From an alpha proteobacterium AAP38 (GTDB lineage: Bacteria > Pseudomonadota > Alphaproteobacteria > Azospirillales > Azospirillaceae): 50,776 nt of DNA. The stretch spans positions 1-50,776 of the forward strand of contig LJHR01000032.1 in NCBI GenBank assembly GCA_001296005.1, written 5' to 3'. Position numbers and translations under genes: made by a program. Under the pieces are notes generated by a model, which was given only the letters and a program-made list of their open reading frames with translations, was not told where the DNA came from and searched no databases. Within the stretch, counting starts at the first letter, position 1, and every line of letters begins with the position of its first letter. This document shows positions 32,898 to 42,069 of the stretch, one piece after another.

Positions 32898-33755
32898 TTA
32901 CCCCAGCGCCTGGGTGACAAGGGAGAATGTCTGGAAATCCGGATCGTGGGCCGGCGGCGTGCCCCGGATCATGCGGGTGACGCGACCGACACGTTGCAGG
33001 CCCAGTTCATCCAGCCACGGGGAAAGGCCGCTTGCCTCCGTCACGTCCACGCGACAGAACATGCCGGCATTGGTGCCCAGCCAGTGGGAGATCAAGGCCT
33101 TGGCACCGCCCAGGTCGGGGGCCACCGTGGGGCCGACGACATAGCCACGTCCGAATTTGCGGAACAGGGCGAAGCCCGCCACCTCATGCTCGCGCGTCAG
33201 CATGACGCCCAGCGCGTTTTTATCCATGGTGTCGATCAGGCGGCGGCGGTCCATGCCGGTGGCACGGGCGTCCAGTTCGGGAATGATCTCCATGTCCCGC
33301 TGCCCCATAGGACGGACCCGTTCATCGGGCAGAAGGTCGGGCAGCGGGACGGAGAAGGCCGTACCCTGGTGTTGCAGAACATCGCCGACAGGCCTGAACC
33401 CCAGGCTTTCATAAAGCGGCATCCCCTCCGGCGTGGCGTGCAACATGATGGTGCGGTCGCCCAGGATCTCCATGACACCGGCCATCAGCCGACGACCGAT
33501 TCCCAGCCCCTGTGCCGCCGGTGAAACGATGACCATGCCCAGCGTACCCGCCTGTTCCCCGAACAGCCAGCACATGGCGGTGCCGATCACGGCCCCATCC
33601 CGTTCCGCAACCAGCCCCTGCCCGAATTCCAGAAAGAACTGCCAGTCCTCCATACGGTGCGGCCAGTTCAGTTCGCGCGACAGGGCATGGGCCTGTTCCA
33701 GGTCCGCCTCGGTCATCGCCCGCAAATTCACGGCGGGCCGGGTCGGTTTTTCCAT
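32898..33755 (-). CDS. GNAT family N-acetyltransferase
   Basis: A 285-residue protein with two GNAT-like halves: an N-terminal acetyl-CoA-binding domain (VSPAAQGLGIGRRLMAGVME holds the Q/R-x-x-G-x-G/A loop) and a degenerate C-terminal half (MLTREHEVAGFALFRKFGRGYVVGPTVAPDL) of the acetyltransferase-18 type. Start chosen at ATG 33755 with GAGGGGAT upstream; a start at 33809 would add 18 residues. It is the first gene of the operon with the succinate-semialdehyde and tartrate/malate dehydrogenases, and divergent from the aldehyde dehydrogenase. It may acetylate an amine intermediate or substrate; this is inference. Confidence 0.82.
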   Translation of the reverse strand: MEKPTRPAVNLRAMTEADLEQAHALSRELNWPHRMEDWQFFLEFGQGLVAERDGAVIGTAMCWLFGEQAGTLGMVIVSPAAQGLGIGRRLMAGVMEILGDRTIMLHATPEGMPLYESLGFRPVGDVLQHQGTAFSVPLPDLLPDERVRPMGQRDMEIIPELDARATGMDRRRLIDTMDKNALGVMLTREHEVAGFALFRKFGRGYVVGPTVAPDLGGAKALISHWLGTNAGMFCRVDVTEASGLSPWLDELGLQRVGRVTRMIRGTPPAHDPDFQTFSLVTQALG

Positions 33756-33976
33756 CACGTCATCCCCTCGGATACCGGTTTGCGGCGGCATGAACTGCTG
33801 CGGCCGCAAACCCAGCTGTCATGCGGACATATTAAGCATGGGCGCATGGCATTCGCTGCCGGGATGCGGGTGATTTCGGAAGATTGTGGCGTGGCTCTTC
33901 CGGGTGATCCCGACCAAATGCCGTGCCATCGGGATTATCCATGGCGCATGTGGAATGCCAGCCGGAGTTGCCGTTC

Positions 33977-35452
33977 GTGAGCGCCTTTGACCCCAACAGC
34001 TTGACCCTGCCCGCCGCATCCAACTTCATCAATGGCGTCCGCGTGGCCGGCGTCGGGGCCGAAATCCCCGTGCGCCGCCCGTCGGACGGACAGGTTTATG
34101 CCCAGTTGGACAGCGCCGGTCAGACACAGGTGGATGCTGCCGTCCAGGGAGCCTATGACGCCTATCGGAACAGCGGCTGGGCCAAGGCCGATCCGCGTCA
34201 GCGCATGCGGGTTCTGCGCCGCTGGGCCGACCTTCTCGATGCCCATGTCGCGGAACTGGCGGCACTGGAGGCGGTGGGGTCCACCCGCACCATTACGGAG
34301 GCGACGGCCTGGGACATTCCCTATTCGGCGGAATGCATCCGCTTTTACGCAGAATTCGCGGACAAGGTGGGGGGAGAGGTCGCGGCTACCACGCCGGACA
34401 AGCTGGGCTTGACCATCACCGAGCCCTATGGCGTGGTGGCGGCGGTTGCCCCTTGGAACCTGCCCATCGTTATGGCGATGTGGAAGGTGGCTCCCGCGGT
34501 GGCGGCGGGGAATTCTGTGGTGCTGAAACCGTCGGAGATGACGCCCTTTTCTATCGTGCGGGTGGCGGAACTGGCGATTGAGGCGGGCCTGCCGCCCGGC
34601 ATCTTCAACATTGTACAGGGCGATGGAAGGTCGGTGGGCGATACGCTTTGCCGGCATCCGCTGGTCGCCAAGGTGACCTTCACTGGGTCCACCCGTACCG
34701 GTGCTGCCATCATGACGGCGTGCGCAGAGACGGGGCCGAAGCCAGTTACCCTGGAACTGGGGGGGAAAAGTCCGCAGCTAGTCTTTGCTGACTGCGCGGA
34801 TATGGAGAAGACGGCGGCAATCGTAGCCCGCGCCATCACGCTGAATGCCGGTCAGGTCTGTGTGGCGGGGTCGCGTCTGATCGTACAGGAAAGGGTTGCT
34901 GGACAGGTGGTGGACCTGATCACCGCCCGGTTCCGCGCCCTGAACCCGGCACCGACCTGGGACCCAGCGGGCACCCTATCCCCGATCATCAGCCATCCGC
35001 AGCTTGACCGCATTCACGGCATTGTCGGGCGCACGGTGGCGGCGGGTGCAACCCTGGTAACGGGCGGGGGACGCGCCGCGGGGCCACAGGACGGATCGTT
35101 CTTTCAGCCGACCATCCTGGCCGGTTTGGACGCAAATGCCGAGGCGGTGCGGGAAGAGATTTTCGGCCCCGTCCTGACGGTCCAGACCTTCCGGGATGAG
35201 GAGGAGGCCCTGGCCCTGGCCAATGACACACAGTTCGGCCTGGCCGCCGGCGTGCATACGGGCGATGTGGGCCGCGCCTTGCGGGCCGTAAGGGGCCTGG
35301 AGGCCGGGACCGTGTGGGTCAACCGCTATGGCCGCTCCAACGATTTCATGCTGCCCACGGGTGGGTTCAAGCGATCCGGTATCGGCAAGGATCTCGGGCG
35401 CGAGGCCTATATGGCGAATTTGAAGGTGAAGACGGCGCTGGTGGAGTTTTAA
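33977..35452 (+). CDS. Aldehyde dehydrogenase family protein
   Basis: About 491 residues, NAD(P)-dependent. Motifs: VAAVAPWNLPIVMAMWKVAPAVAAGNSVVLKPSEMTPFS, FTGSTRTGAAIM, catalytic Glu in LELGGKSPQLVF, catalytic Cys in LNAGQVCVAGSRLIVQ, and C-terminal GGFKRSGIGKDLGREAYMANLKVKTALVEF. It is closest in style to betaine-aldehyde or gamma-glutamyl-gamma-aminobutyraldehyde dehydrogenases (PuuC). Start uncertain: GTG 33977 has GGAG nine bases upstream; ATG 33941 or 33923 are alternatives. Divergent from the GNAT operon and convergent with the FAD-oxidase operon; it likely oxidises the aldehyde released by one of those amine oxidases. Confidence 0.88.
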   Translation: MSAFDPNSLTLPAASNFINGVRVAGVGAEIPVRRPSDGQVYAQLDSAGQTQVDAAVQGAYDAYRNSGWAKADPRQRMRVLRRWADLLDAHVAELAALEAVGSTRTITEATAWDIPYSAECIRFYAEFADKVGGEVAATTPDKLGLTITEPYGVVAAVAPWNLPIVMAMWKVAPAVAAGNSVVLKPSEMTPFSIVRVAELAIEAGLPPGIFNIVQGDGRSVGDTLCRHPLVAKVTFTGSTRTGAAIMTACAETGPKPVTLELGGKSPQLVFADCADMEKTAAIVARAITLNAGQVCVAGSRLIVQERVAGQVVDLITARFRALNPAPTWDPAGTLSPIISHPQLDRIHGIVGRTVAAGATLVTGGGRAAGPQDGSFFQPTILAGLDANAEAVREEIFGPVLTVQTFRDEEEALALANDTQFGLAAGVHTGDVGRALRAVRGLEAGTVWVNRYGRSNDFMLPTGGFKRSGIGKDLGREAYMANLKVKTALVEF

Positions 35453-35477
35453 GTATCTGAATACCCGAACCGGGTTC

Positions 35478-35511
35478 ATGACGTGCAGGCCTTGGAAAGC
35501 CTGCACGTCAT
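35478..35511 (+). terminator. Strong hairpin after the aldehyde dehydrogenase
   Basis: A perfect 13-bp stem (35478-35490 with 35499-35511) around an eight-base loop, 25 bp after the stop codon. No T-tract follows. The rest of the 215-bp gap to 35667 holds nothing recognised. Confidence 0.6.
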
Positions 35512-35667
35512 CGGTGCATGTTTCGAAGTCATGCACGAGCCCTGTGGTGGCGATCACCACATCTGCTGTGATGCGTGCCCTACCCGTTCCTTGTTGCGTG
35601 TTTGGTCACACGCAATTCTGGCATCAATTATCAGTCGCGCCTCCAGATATGGATGTCGGCGAGCTTA

Positions 35668-36819
35668 TCATTTTACGCCCGTAAACCGTTCCACCCGGTA
35701 ATGCGACAGGTCGATCCCCGTGGCCCCCGTGGCGATCAGTTCGGCCATGGTCTGGCCCACGCCCGGCCCGATCTGGAAGCCGGAGCCGGAGAAGCCGAAG
35801 GCGTAGAACAGGCCACTGGTGGTGCCGCTTGGTCCCATCACAGGTAGGCTGTCATCCATATAGCCTTCGATACCGGTCCATACCCGGATGATGTTCAGCC
35901 GGGCCAGGGCCGGGGCGAGGCGGCGCAGTTGCTGCAACTGGGTCAGCGTGTTCTGCGGCTTCACGAAGGAGCGGTAGGTTTCCGCCACCGCCGGCCCGCG
36001 CGTGGACCCGCCCAGCACAATATTGCCGCGCGCCACCTGCCGGAAATAGACGGTTTCCACCTCCAGCGGCGTCATCACCCCGACGGCGGGGGCGATGGCA
36101 TAGGGGACAGGTTCGGTGACCGACATGGTGGGGCTGCGCGCCGTCAGCTTCACCGGTTCCCCGAACTGCGCCGACAGTTCCCCAGCCCAGGCACCGGCGG
36201 TGATCAACAGGATGGGGGCCTTAAACACCCGCCCATCCTTCGCCGTGGCGATGAAATCGGTACCCGCCTTGGTGACATGGCTGATGCGGGTATTCTCGAA
36301 AACCTGCGCGCCCAGCTTCTGGGCCGCGCGCGCGAAGGCCGGGGCCGCAAGACGGGGGTTGGCATGGCCATCCAGGGCGGAATAGGACCCGGCCACCACA
36401 TCGGTGCCGAAGAACGGGAACCGGTCGCGCAGCGTATTGCCGGTCAGGATTTCCAGATCCAGGCCGTTTTGTCGGGCGTCGGCAGCATATTCCTCCATCT
36501 TGGCGATGTTTTCCGACCGCTCCCGGTAACAGACGCGGATATGCCCGGATTGCAGATATTCGACATCCGATCCCAGCAGTTTGTTGGCCTTGCGCCAGAT
36601 TTCCAGCGAGCGGTTGGCGAGGTGCAGTTGATGGATGGGCCGCCCCTGACGGCGGACATTGCCGAAATTGGTACCGCTGGCCTGCCGCCCCACCAGATCG
36701 CTTTCGATCAGGGTTACGGACTTGCCATGGGCATGGCGCAGGAAGAAGGCAGCCGACGAGCCCATCAGACCGCCGCCGATGATCAGAACATCGCTATGCG
36801 TCACAGGGTTGGTCATCAT
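35668..36819 (-). CDS. FAD-dependent oxidoreductase, DadA/sarcosine-oxidase-beta-like subunit
   Basis: A 383-residue D-amino-acid-oxidase-fold flavoprotein. The N-terminal Rossmann motif is DVLIIGGGLMGSSAAFFLR (10-28), and C-terminal GIEGYMDDSLPVMGPS and FGFSGSGFQIGPGVGQTMAELI complete the FAD site. It resembles HcnC/OoxB and the beta subunit of D-hydroxyproline dehydrogenase. Its start overlaps the stop of the alpha-like subunit (ATGA, 36816-36819), and a [2Fe-2S] subunit precedes that one, so the three form a heteromeric membrane-linked amine or imino-acid dehydrogenase. It is the last gene of the operon. Confidence 0.85.
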   Translation of the reverse strand: MMTNPVTHSDVLIIGGGLMGSSAAFFLRHAHGKSVTLIESDLVGRQASGTNFGNVRRQGRPIHQLHLANRSLEIWRKANKLLGSDVEYLQSGHIRVCYRERSENIAKMEEYAADARQNGLDLEILTGNTLRDRFPFFGTDVVAGSYSALDGHANPRLAAPAFARAAQKLGAQVFENTRISHVTKAGTDFIATAKDGRVFKAPILLITAGAWAGELSAQFGEPVKLTARSPTMSVTEPVPYAIAPAVGVMTPLEVETVYFRQVARGNIVLGGSTRGPAVAETYRSFVKPQNTLTQLQQLRRLAPALARLNIIRVWTGIEGYMDDSLPVMGPSGTTSGLFYAFGFSGSGFQIGPGVGQTMAELIATGATGIDLSHYRVERFTGVK

Positions 36820-38192
36820 TCCGGCTCCCCGATGGCGATGGGCAGGGGTTTCACCGGGGCCTGACCGCGCAGGCGCCCGGCATCGGCCACGGGAAAATCA
36901 CCATGGGCGGCAATCACTTCGGCTGCCGCATGCCCGCAATAGCGGCCCTGGCAGCGGCCCATGCCGATCCGGCTGAATGCCTTGGCGCGGTTGGTTTCCG
37001 CCGCCCCCGTCACATCCATGGTCCGGCGCACATCCCCCACCGTCACGCATTCGCAGCGGCAAAGGATTGTATCATCGGCAAGCGCCGCCGCGTGGCTGTG
37101 CGGCCAGGGAAAGGCCTTGGCCAGACCGCGCGCGAAACGGCCATAGCGCCCGACCTCCCGCCGCAGCATGATCATGGCCCCCTTGTCGACCGGCAATCCC
37201 AGATCACGCAGCGCCGCCAAGGCGGCAAGCCGGCCCGACGCCTCTGCCGACCGCGCGCCCAGCACCTTGGCCCCATCGCCGGCCAGATAGAGCGGTATCG
37301 GCGCATCCGCCCGCCCATCACCGTCGCGCACCGGCAGGTACTGGCGCGTCAGATCATCAAAGGCAAAGATACAGCGGGCCAGATCAGCCAGCTGCGTTTC
37401 GGGCCGCAGGTGGTAACCCATGGCCACTGCATCCGCCGCGAAATGCCGTTCCTCGCCATTGCCCAGCCGCACCGTCACCCCGGTGACACCCGTTTTGGCA
37501 TCCCCCTGAATGGCCACCGGTGTGACCCCGGTCAGCAGCGGCACGCCCGCCGCCTTGATGGCGCGGGTCAGGGCGATGCCGTTCCACAGCACTGATGGCA
37601 GGGCCAGAAGGTCGGGGAGGGCGGTGATGCGCGCGGTGAAGCTGGACGTATCCAGTACCGCCGCCACCCTGGCCCCCGCCTTGATATACTGCGAGGCCAC
37701 CAGATACAGCAGCGGGCCGGTGCCCAGGAACACCACCTGCGACCCGATGGACACGGCCTGTGCCTTCAACGCCACCTGCGACCCGCCCAGGCTGTAGGTG
37801 CCGGGCAGGTCCCATCCCGCCATGGGCATCAACCGGTCCGTGGCCCCGGTACACAGGATCAGGGCGTCATAGGGCAGGGCCTCCTGCGCCTTGCCGCTGG
37901 CGGTCCAGACATGGCCGTCGGCAATGTTCCAGACCAGGGTTTCGGCCCGGTAGTCGATGCTGTCGCCCAGGGCGTCGAACCCGTCATGCACCGCCTTGGC
38001 GCGTTCTGCCTCAGTGCCATACAGGTCGCCGTAGGGCCGGCGGAAATTGTCCGGCTGCCGGCGATAAATCTGTCCCCCGGCCCGCCGCCCCTCATCAATC
38101 ACGATGGGGGTCAGGCCGGCGGCGGCGACGGTTTCGGCGGCCCGCACACCGGCGGGACCGGCGCCGACGATGATCACCCGTGGTTCGGCCAT
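36816..38192 (-). CDS. FAD/NAD(P)-binding oxidoreductase, opine-oxidase-alpha/HcnB-like subunit
   Basis: A 458-residue two-dinucleotide-fold flavoprotein. FAD motif VIIVGAGPAGVRAAETVAAAG is at the N-terminus, GGQIYRR follows, a second GTGPLLYLVA dinucleotide site is near 175, and YLAGDGAKVLGARSAEASGR is the C-terminal FAD motif. The last ~100 residues carry Cys pairs CRCECV and CQGRYCGH, a BFD-like Fe-S or zinc module found in OoxA/HcnB. Start chosen at ATG 38192, 19 bp inside the [2Fe-2S] gene. Together with its neighbours it forms an opine oxidase, D-hydroxyproline dehydrogenase or HCN-synthase-type complex; substrate unproven. Confidence 0.86.
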   Translation of the reverse strand: MAEPRVIIVGAGPAGVRAAETVAAAGLTPIVIDEGRRAGGQIYRRQPDNFRRPYGDLYGTEAERAKAVHDGFDALGDSIDYRAETLVWNIADGHVWTASGKAQEALPYDALILCTGATDRLMPMAGWDLPGTYSLGGSQVALKAQAVSIGSQVVFLGTGPLLYLVASQYIKAGARVAAVLDTSSFTARITALPDLLALPSVLWNGIALTRAIKAAGVPLLTGVTPVAIQGDAKTGVTGVTVRLGNGEERHFAADAVAMGYHLRPETQLADLARCIFAFDDLTRQYLPVRDGDGRADAPIPLYLAGDGAKVLGARSAEASGRLAALAALRDLGLPVDKGAMIMLRREVGRYGRFARGLAKAFPWPHSHAAALADDTILCRCECVTVGDVRRTMDVTGAAETNRAKAFSRIGMGRCQGRYCGHAAAEVIAAHGDFPVADAGRLRGQAPVKPLPIAIGEPE

Positions 38193-38485
38193 GATGCCCC
38201 CGGCTGGCTGGTGGTGACGGACATGCCATCCTCGGCGACGGTGGAACAGGCGCGCAGCCGGTGACCGCTTTCGGTCCAGACCCAGCAGTCCTGGCACGCC
38301 CCCATCAGGCAGAACCCCGCCCGGTTGCCCTCGGTAAATTCCGATTGGCGCAGCGTGCCGCCCGCCGCCAGCATGGCGACCATCAGCGTGTCGCCTTCCA
38401 TTGCCCGCACGCGGGTCCCGTCGATACTGATATGGATGGCGGGCCGGTCCCTTTCGGCCAGCCGTACGAAACGCCCTTGGCTCAC
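38174..38485 (-). CDS. [2Fe-2S] ferredoxin-like subunit (HcnA/OoxC-like)
   Basis: A 103-residue plant-ferredoxin-fold protein. RAMEGDTLMVAMLAAG is followed by CLMGACQDCWVWTESGHRLRAC, the C-x4-C-x2-C...C arrangement of the small subunit of HcnABC-like dehydrogenases. It carries electrons between the two flavin subunits. Start is GTG 38485, which overlaps the stop of the ABC ATPase gene as GTGA; a start at 38521 would lie inside that gene without support. Confidence 0.86.
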   Translation of the reverse strand: MSQGRFVRLAERDRPAIHISIDGTRVRAMEGDTLMVAMLAAGGTLRQSEFTEGNRAGFCLMGACQDCWVWTESGHRLRACSTVAEDGMSVTTSQPGASWPNHG

Positions 38486-40245
38486 GATGCCCCCTCCGAT
38501 GCGCCCTCTGGCCGATGGCAAAGGATGATATTGCCGCCCGGCGTCACATGCCGGGGCGGGGTGAACTCTTCACAGGTGCCGCAGATACGCCAGGAACAGC
38601 GCGGCAGGAACCGGCACAGATCGGCCCCGTCCTTGGGCTGGCCGATGACGGGCGGGGCAGGGCGCGTGCCCTGTTCCTCCAGCCAGCCGGACCGCAATTC
38701 CGGCACCGACCCGATCAGCAGGTCGGTATAGGGATGGCGCGCCACCCCGTCATATCCCTGCCGCCGGCCCGTCTCCACCTGCGTACCGGCATACAGCACC
38801 ATGATATCGTCCGCGATGGCGCGGACCGTGCCGATATCATGGCTGATGAACAGGTAGGCCAGACCCAGTTCCCGCTTCAGTTCCGCCAGAAGGTCCAGGA
38901 TGGCCGCCCCCACCACCGTATCCAGCGCCGATGTCACCTCGTCGCACATGATCAGGTCGGGTTTGGCGGCGAGCGCGCGGGCCAGGTTGATGCGCTGCTT
39001 CTGCCCGCCCGACAGGCCGCCACAGGGCCGGTCGGCCAGGGATGCGGGCAGCTTGATCAGGTCCAGCAGTTCCGCCACGCGCTTCGCCGCCGCCGGCCCT
39101 TTCAGCCCGTGATAGAAGGCAAGCGGCCGCCCAATGATCTCCCCCACGCAATGGGCGGGGTTCAGGGCCGTGTCGGCGTTCTGGAACACCAGCTGGATAC
39201 GCCGGAACTGTTCCTTGTCACGCATGGACAGTGAGGGCGGCAGGCGGGCGCCGTCGAAACTGATCGCACCGGTGGAGGGCGGCAGCATGCCGGCAATCAC
39301 CCGGGCCAGCGTCGACTTGCCCGACCCGCTCTCCCCGATCACGCCCAACGTGGCGCCCCGCGCGATGGTCAGGTTGATATCGCGCAGGATGGGCGTGGTG
39401 CCATAGCTTGCGCACATGCCCTTGATTTCCAGCAACGGGGCTGCTGTCACCTTCGGCGCGTCCACCGCCGCCCGTTCCGGGCGCGCCGCCGCCATCAGGG
39501 TACGGGTGTACTCATCTTCGGGCTGTTGCAGCACCTGCACCGCACGGCCATTCTCCCGGATGCGGCCCTTGTTCAGCACAACGATGGCATCAGCCATCTG
39601 TGCGACAACGGCCAGATCGTGGGAGACATAGACGGCCGTCGCGCCTTGTTCGCGCACCGCCTGCTTGAAGGCGCGCAGCACCTCGATCTGGGTGGTGACA
39701 TCCAGGGCCGTGGTCGGTTCGTCCAGAATGACCAGTTCCGGCCCCGTGATCAGGGCCATGGCCGCCATCAAGCGCTGCAGCTGCCCGCCCGACAACTGAT
39801 GCGGATACCGTTCGCCGATAGTGTCGGGGTATGGCAGGGCCAGCGACCGGAACAGGGCCACCGCCTTCTTCTCCGCTGCCGCGCGGTCCATCCTTCCATG
39901 GATCAGGGCGGGTTCCACCACCTGATCCATGATGCGCCGCGACGGATTGAACGATGCCGCCGCCGATTGCGCGATATAGGACACCCGGTCCCCACGCAAG
40001 GCCGCCAGCCCATCCTCATCCAGCGCCAGGACATCGGTATCGCCCACCCGCACCGATCCGCCCGCGATGCGGCAGCCAAGGCGGGCATAGCCCATGAGCG
40101 CCATGGCGATGGTGGTCTTGCCCGAGCCGCTTTCCCCGATCAGGGCCAGCACACCGCCGCGCGGAATGCTGAAATCCACATCCGCAACGATGGTATGGGC
40201 ACCGGCGGTGACGCACAGGTCGCGCACTTCGACATGGGTCTGCAT
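38482..40245 (-). CDS. Fused double ATPase of a peptide/opine-type ABC importer
   Basis: A 587-residue protein with two complete nucleotide-binding domains, equivalent to DppD and DppF joined. NBD1: Walker A GESGSGKTT, signature LSGGQLQRLMAAMALI, Walker B LVILDEPTTALD. NBD2: Walker A GESGSGKST, signature LSGGQKQRINLARALA, and LIMCDEVTSALD. A Cys-rich oligopeptide-transporter tail (CRFLPRCSWRICGTC) ends the protein. Start chosen at ATG 40245, 2 bp after the permease stop. The second Walker B has Cys-Asp-Glu-Val in place of the common Asp-Glu-Pro, which is also found in Dpp relatives. Confidence 0.92.
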   Translation of the reverse strand: MQTHVEVRDLCVTAGAHTIVADVDFSIPRGGVLALIGESGSGKTTIAMALMGYARLGCRIAGGSVRVGDTDVLALDEDGLAALRGDRVSYIAQSAAASFNPSRRIMDQVVEPALIHGRMDRAAAEKKAVALFRSLALPYPDTIGERYPHQLSGGQLQRLMAAMALITGPELVILDEPTTALDVTTQIEVLRAFKQAVREQGATAVYVSHDLAVVAQMADAIVVLNKGRIRENGRAVQVLQQPEDEYTRTLMAAARPERAAVDAPKVTAAPLLEIKGMCASYGTTPILRDINLTIARGATLGVIGESGSGKSTLARVIAGMLPPSTGAISFDGARLPPSLSMRDKEQFRRIQLVFQNADTALNPAHCVGEIIGRPLAFYHGLKGPAAAKRVAELLDLIKLPASLADRPCGGLSGGQKQRINLARALAAKPDLIMCDEVTSALDTVVGAAILDLLAELKRELGLAYLFISHDIGTVRAIADDIMVLYAGTQVETGRRQGYDGVARHPYTDLLIGSVPELRSGWLEEQGTRPAPPVIGQPKDGADLCRFLPRCSWRICGTCEEFTPPRHVTPGGNIILCHRPEGASEGAS

Positions 40246-40247
40246 GC

Positions 40248-41087
40248 TTATTCCTTCCCGGCCATGCGGCGGCCCCGACCGGGCAGCGCATCGATCAGCA
40301 GGTTGACACCGACCGTCAGGGTGGCAATCGCGATGGCCGGCATCAGGATGGCGGGTGCGGCCTCTCCCAAACCGGAGATGTTCTCGCGCACCAGCGACCC
40401 CAGATCGGCATCCGGCGGCTGCACGCCCAAGCCCAGGAAGGACAGGCCCGACAGCAGCAGCACGATGAACACGAAGCGCAGACCGAAATCGGCCAGCATC
40501 GGGTGGATCATGTTGGGCAGGATTTCCCGGATGGCGATATAGGCCGCCCCTTCGCCCCGGCATCGGGCCACCTGCACATAATCCATCTGTGCCAGATTGA
40601 CGGCCAGCGAGCGGGCAATACGGAAGGAACCCGGCATATAGGTGATGGAGGCGACCAGCAGAAGCAGCGGCAGGGAGGAACCGACGACCGCCACAAGGAC
40701 CAGGGAGAAGATCTTCGACGGGATGGAGATCAGCGTATCCATGAACCGGCTGACCCCCTCATCCAGCCAGCGCGGGCTGACCGCCGTCAGCAGGGCCAGG
40801 GCGATGCCCGCCGTACTGGCCAGCAATGCTGCGGCGAGCGCCAGTCCGACAGAGTAGCGAGCCCCCGACAGCAGCCGGCTTAACACATCGCGGCCCAGAT
40901 AATCGCTGCCTAGCAGGTGAGCGCCGGTGAAGCTGGCGAACACGTCATGGGCCACGAAGGCGCCGGGATCATACGGGGCCAGGAATGGGCCGATGATGGC
41001 GATCAACAGCCAGAACACCACCAGCGCCAGACCGATGAGGCCACTGCCGGAAAGGGCTTTCACCCAGGATCGGATCGCGTTCGTCAT
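40248..41087 (-). CDS. ABC transporter permease, DppC type
   Basis: A 279-residue inner-membrane permease with about six helices. The N-terminal helix is followed by APYDPGAFVAHDVFASFTGAHLLGSDYLGRDVLSRLLSGARYS, the DppC/OppC signature, and the EAA loop region VQVARCRGEGAAYIAIREILPNMIHPMLADFG. Its start overlaps the DppB-type gene (ATGA, 41084-41087). Works with the neighbouring permease, double ATPase and binding protein. Confidence 0.92.
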   Translation of the reverse strand: MTNAIRSWVKALSGSGLIGLALVVFWLLIAIIGPFLAPYDPGAFVAHDVFASFTGAHLLGSDYLGRDVLSRLLSGARYSVGLALAAALLASTAGIALALLTAVSPRWLDEGVSRFMDTLISIPSKIFSLVLVAVVGSSLPLLLLVASITYMPGSFRIARSLAVNLAQMDYVQVARCRGEGAAYIAIREILPNMIHPMLADFGLRFVFIVLLLSGLSFLGLGVQPPDADLGSLVRENISGLGEAAPAILMPAIAIATLTVGVNLLIDALPGRGRRMAGKE

Positions 41088-42064
41088 CGGTTGCGCAGCC
41101 TCGGGTTGGCCAGGATGGCGACGGTATCGGCAATCAGCACCAGCAGCAGATAGGCGGTGCAGAAGATCATGGCGCAGGCCTGCAGCAGCGGCATGTCGCG
41201 GCTGGTGACGGCATTGACCATGAGGCTGGCCAGACCTGGATAATTGAAGATCGTCTCAACGATGATCGCCCCGCCCAGAAGGTATGACAGCGACAGTGCC
41301 ATAGCGTTGACGATGGGGCCGATGGCATTGGGCAGCACATGGGTCAGCACCACCCGCGCCGGCTTGATGCCCTTCAGCAGCGCCATCTCCACATAAGGCT
41401 GGCTCAACTGCTGGATGATCGCGGCACGGGTCATGCGGGCCATCTGGGCGATCACGATCACCGACAGGGTCAGGATCGGCATGGCCAGCGAGCGCAGAAT
41501 CAGCCACGGGCTGGCATCAGGCGGGATCAGGGCGATGGAGGGCAGCCAGCGCAGCTGAACCGAAAAGACCAGCACCGCCAGCGTGGCGACCAGGAACTCC
41601 GGCAGCGCCACCATGGACAGGGTCGCCACATTCAGGCCCCGGTCCAGGCGGGCATCGCGGTGCATGGCCGACAGGATGCCGATGGTCAGGGCCACCGGTA
41701 CCGACACCAGGGCCGACAGGGCGGCCAGCAGCAGCGAATTGGGCAGGCGCGCCGCGATGACATCGGAAACCGCCATGTTCGCGACCAGCGAATATCCCGG
41801 ATCGCCCGTCACCATGCCGACCAGCCAGCGGACATAGCGTTCAGGCGCAGGTCGATCCAGGCCAAATTTCTCCCGCAGGGCCGCGACCGCATCGGCGGTG
41901 GCCGCCTGGCCCAGCATCTCCTGGGCAGCGTCACCGGGCAGAAGCTGGGCGATGAAGAACACGACAAGCGAAACCAGCAGCAGCGTCAGCATACCCGACG
42001 CAATACGCTTGCCGATCAGGGGCAGGGCGGTGGCCAGCAGGCCACGGGTCGCGGGTCCGGCCAT
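41084..42064 (-). CDS. ABC transporter permease, DppB type
   Basis: A 326-residue inner-membrane permease. Its N-terminal IGKRIASGMLTLLLVSLVVFFIAQLLPGDAAQEMLG is the DppB/OppB start, and the EAA loop is VEMALLKGIKPARVVLTHVLPNAIGPIVNAMA. About six helices. Start chosen at ATG 42064, with GGAGGG upstream, directly after the binding-protein stop at 42070; ATG 42082 lies inside that gene. Confidence 0.92.
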   Translation of the reverse strand: MAGPATRGLLATALPLIGKRIASGMLTLLLVSLVVFFIAQLLPGDAAQEMLGQAATADAVAALREKFGLDRPAPERYVRWLVGMVTGDPGYSLVANMAVSDVIAARLPNSLLLAALSALVSVPVALTIGILSAMHRDARLDRGLNVATLSMVALPEFLVATLAVLVFSVQLRWLPSIALIPPDASPWLILRSLAMPILTLSVIVIAQMARMTRAAIIQQLSQPYVEMALLKGIKPARVVLTHVLPNAIGPIVNAMALSLSYLLGGAIIVETIFNYPGLASLMVNAVTSRDMPLLQACAMIFCTAYLLLVLIADTVAILANPRLRNR

Positions 42065-42069
42065 GATGA

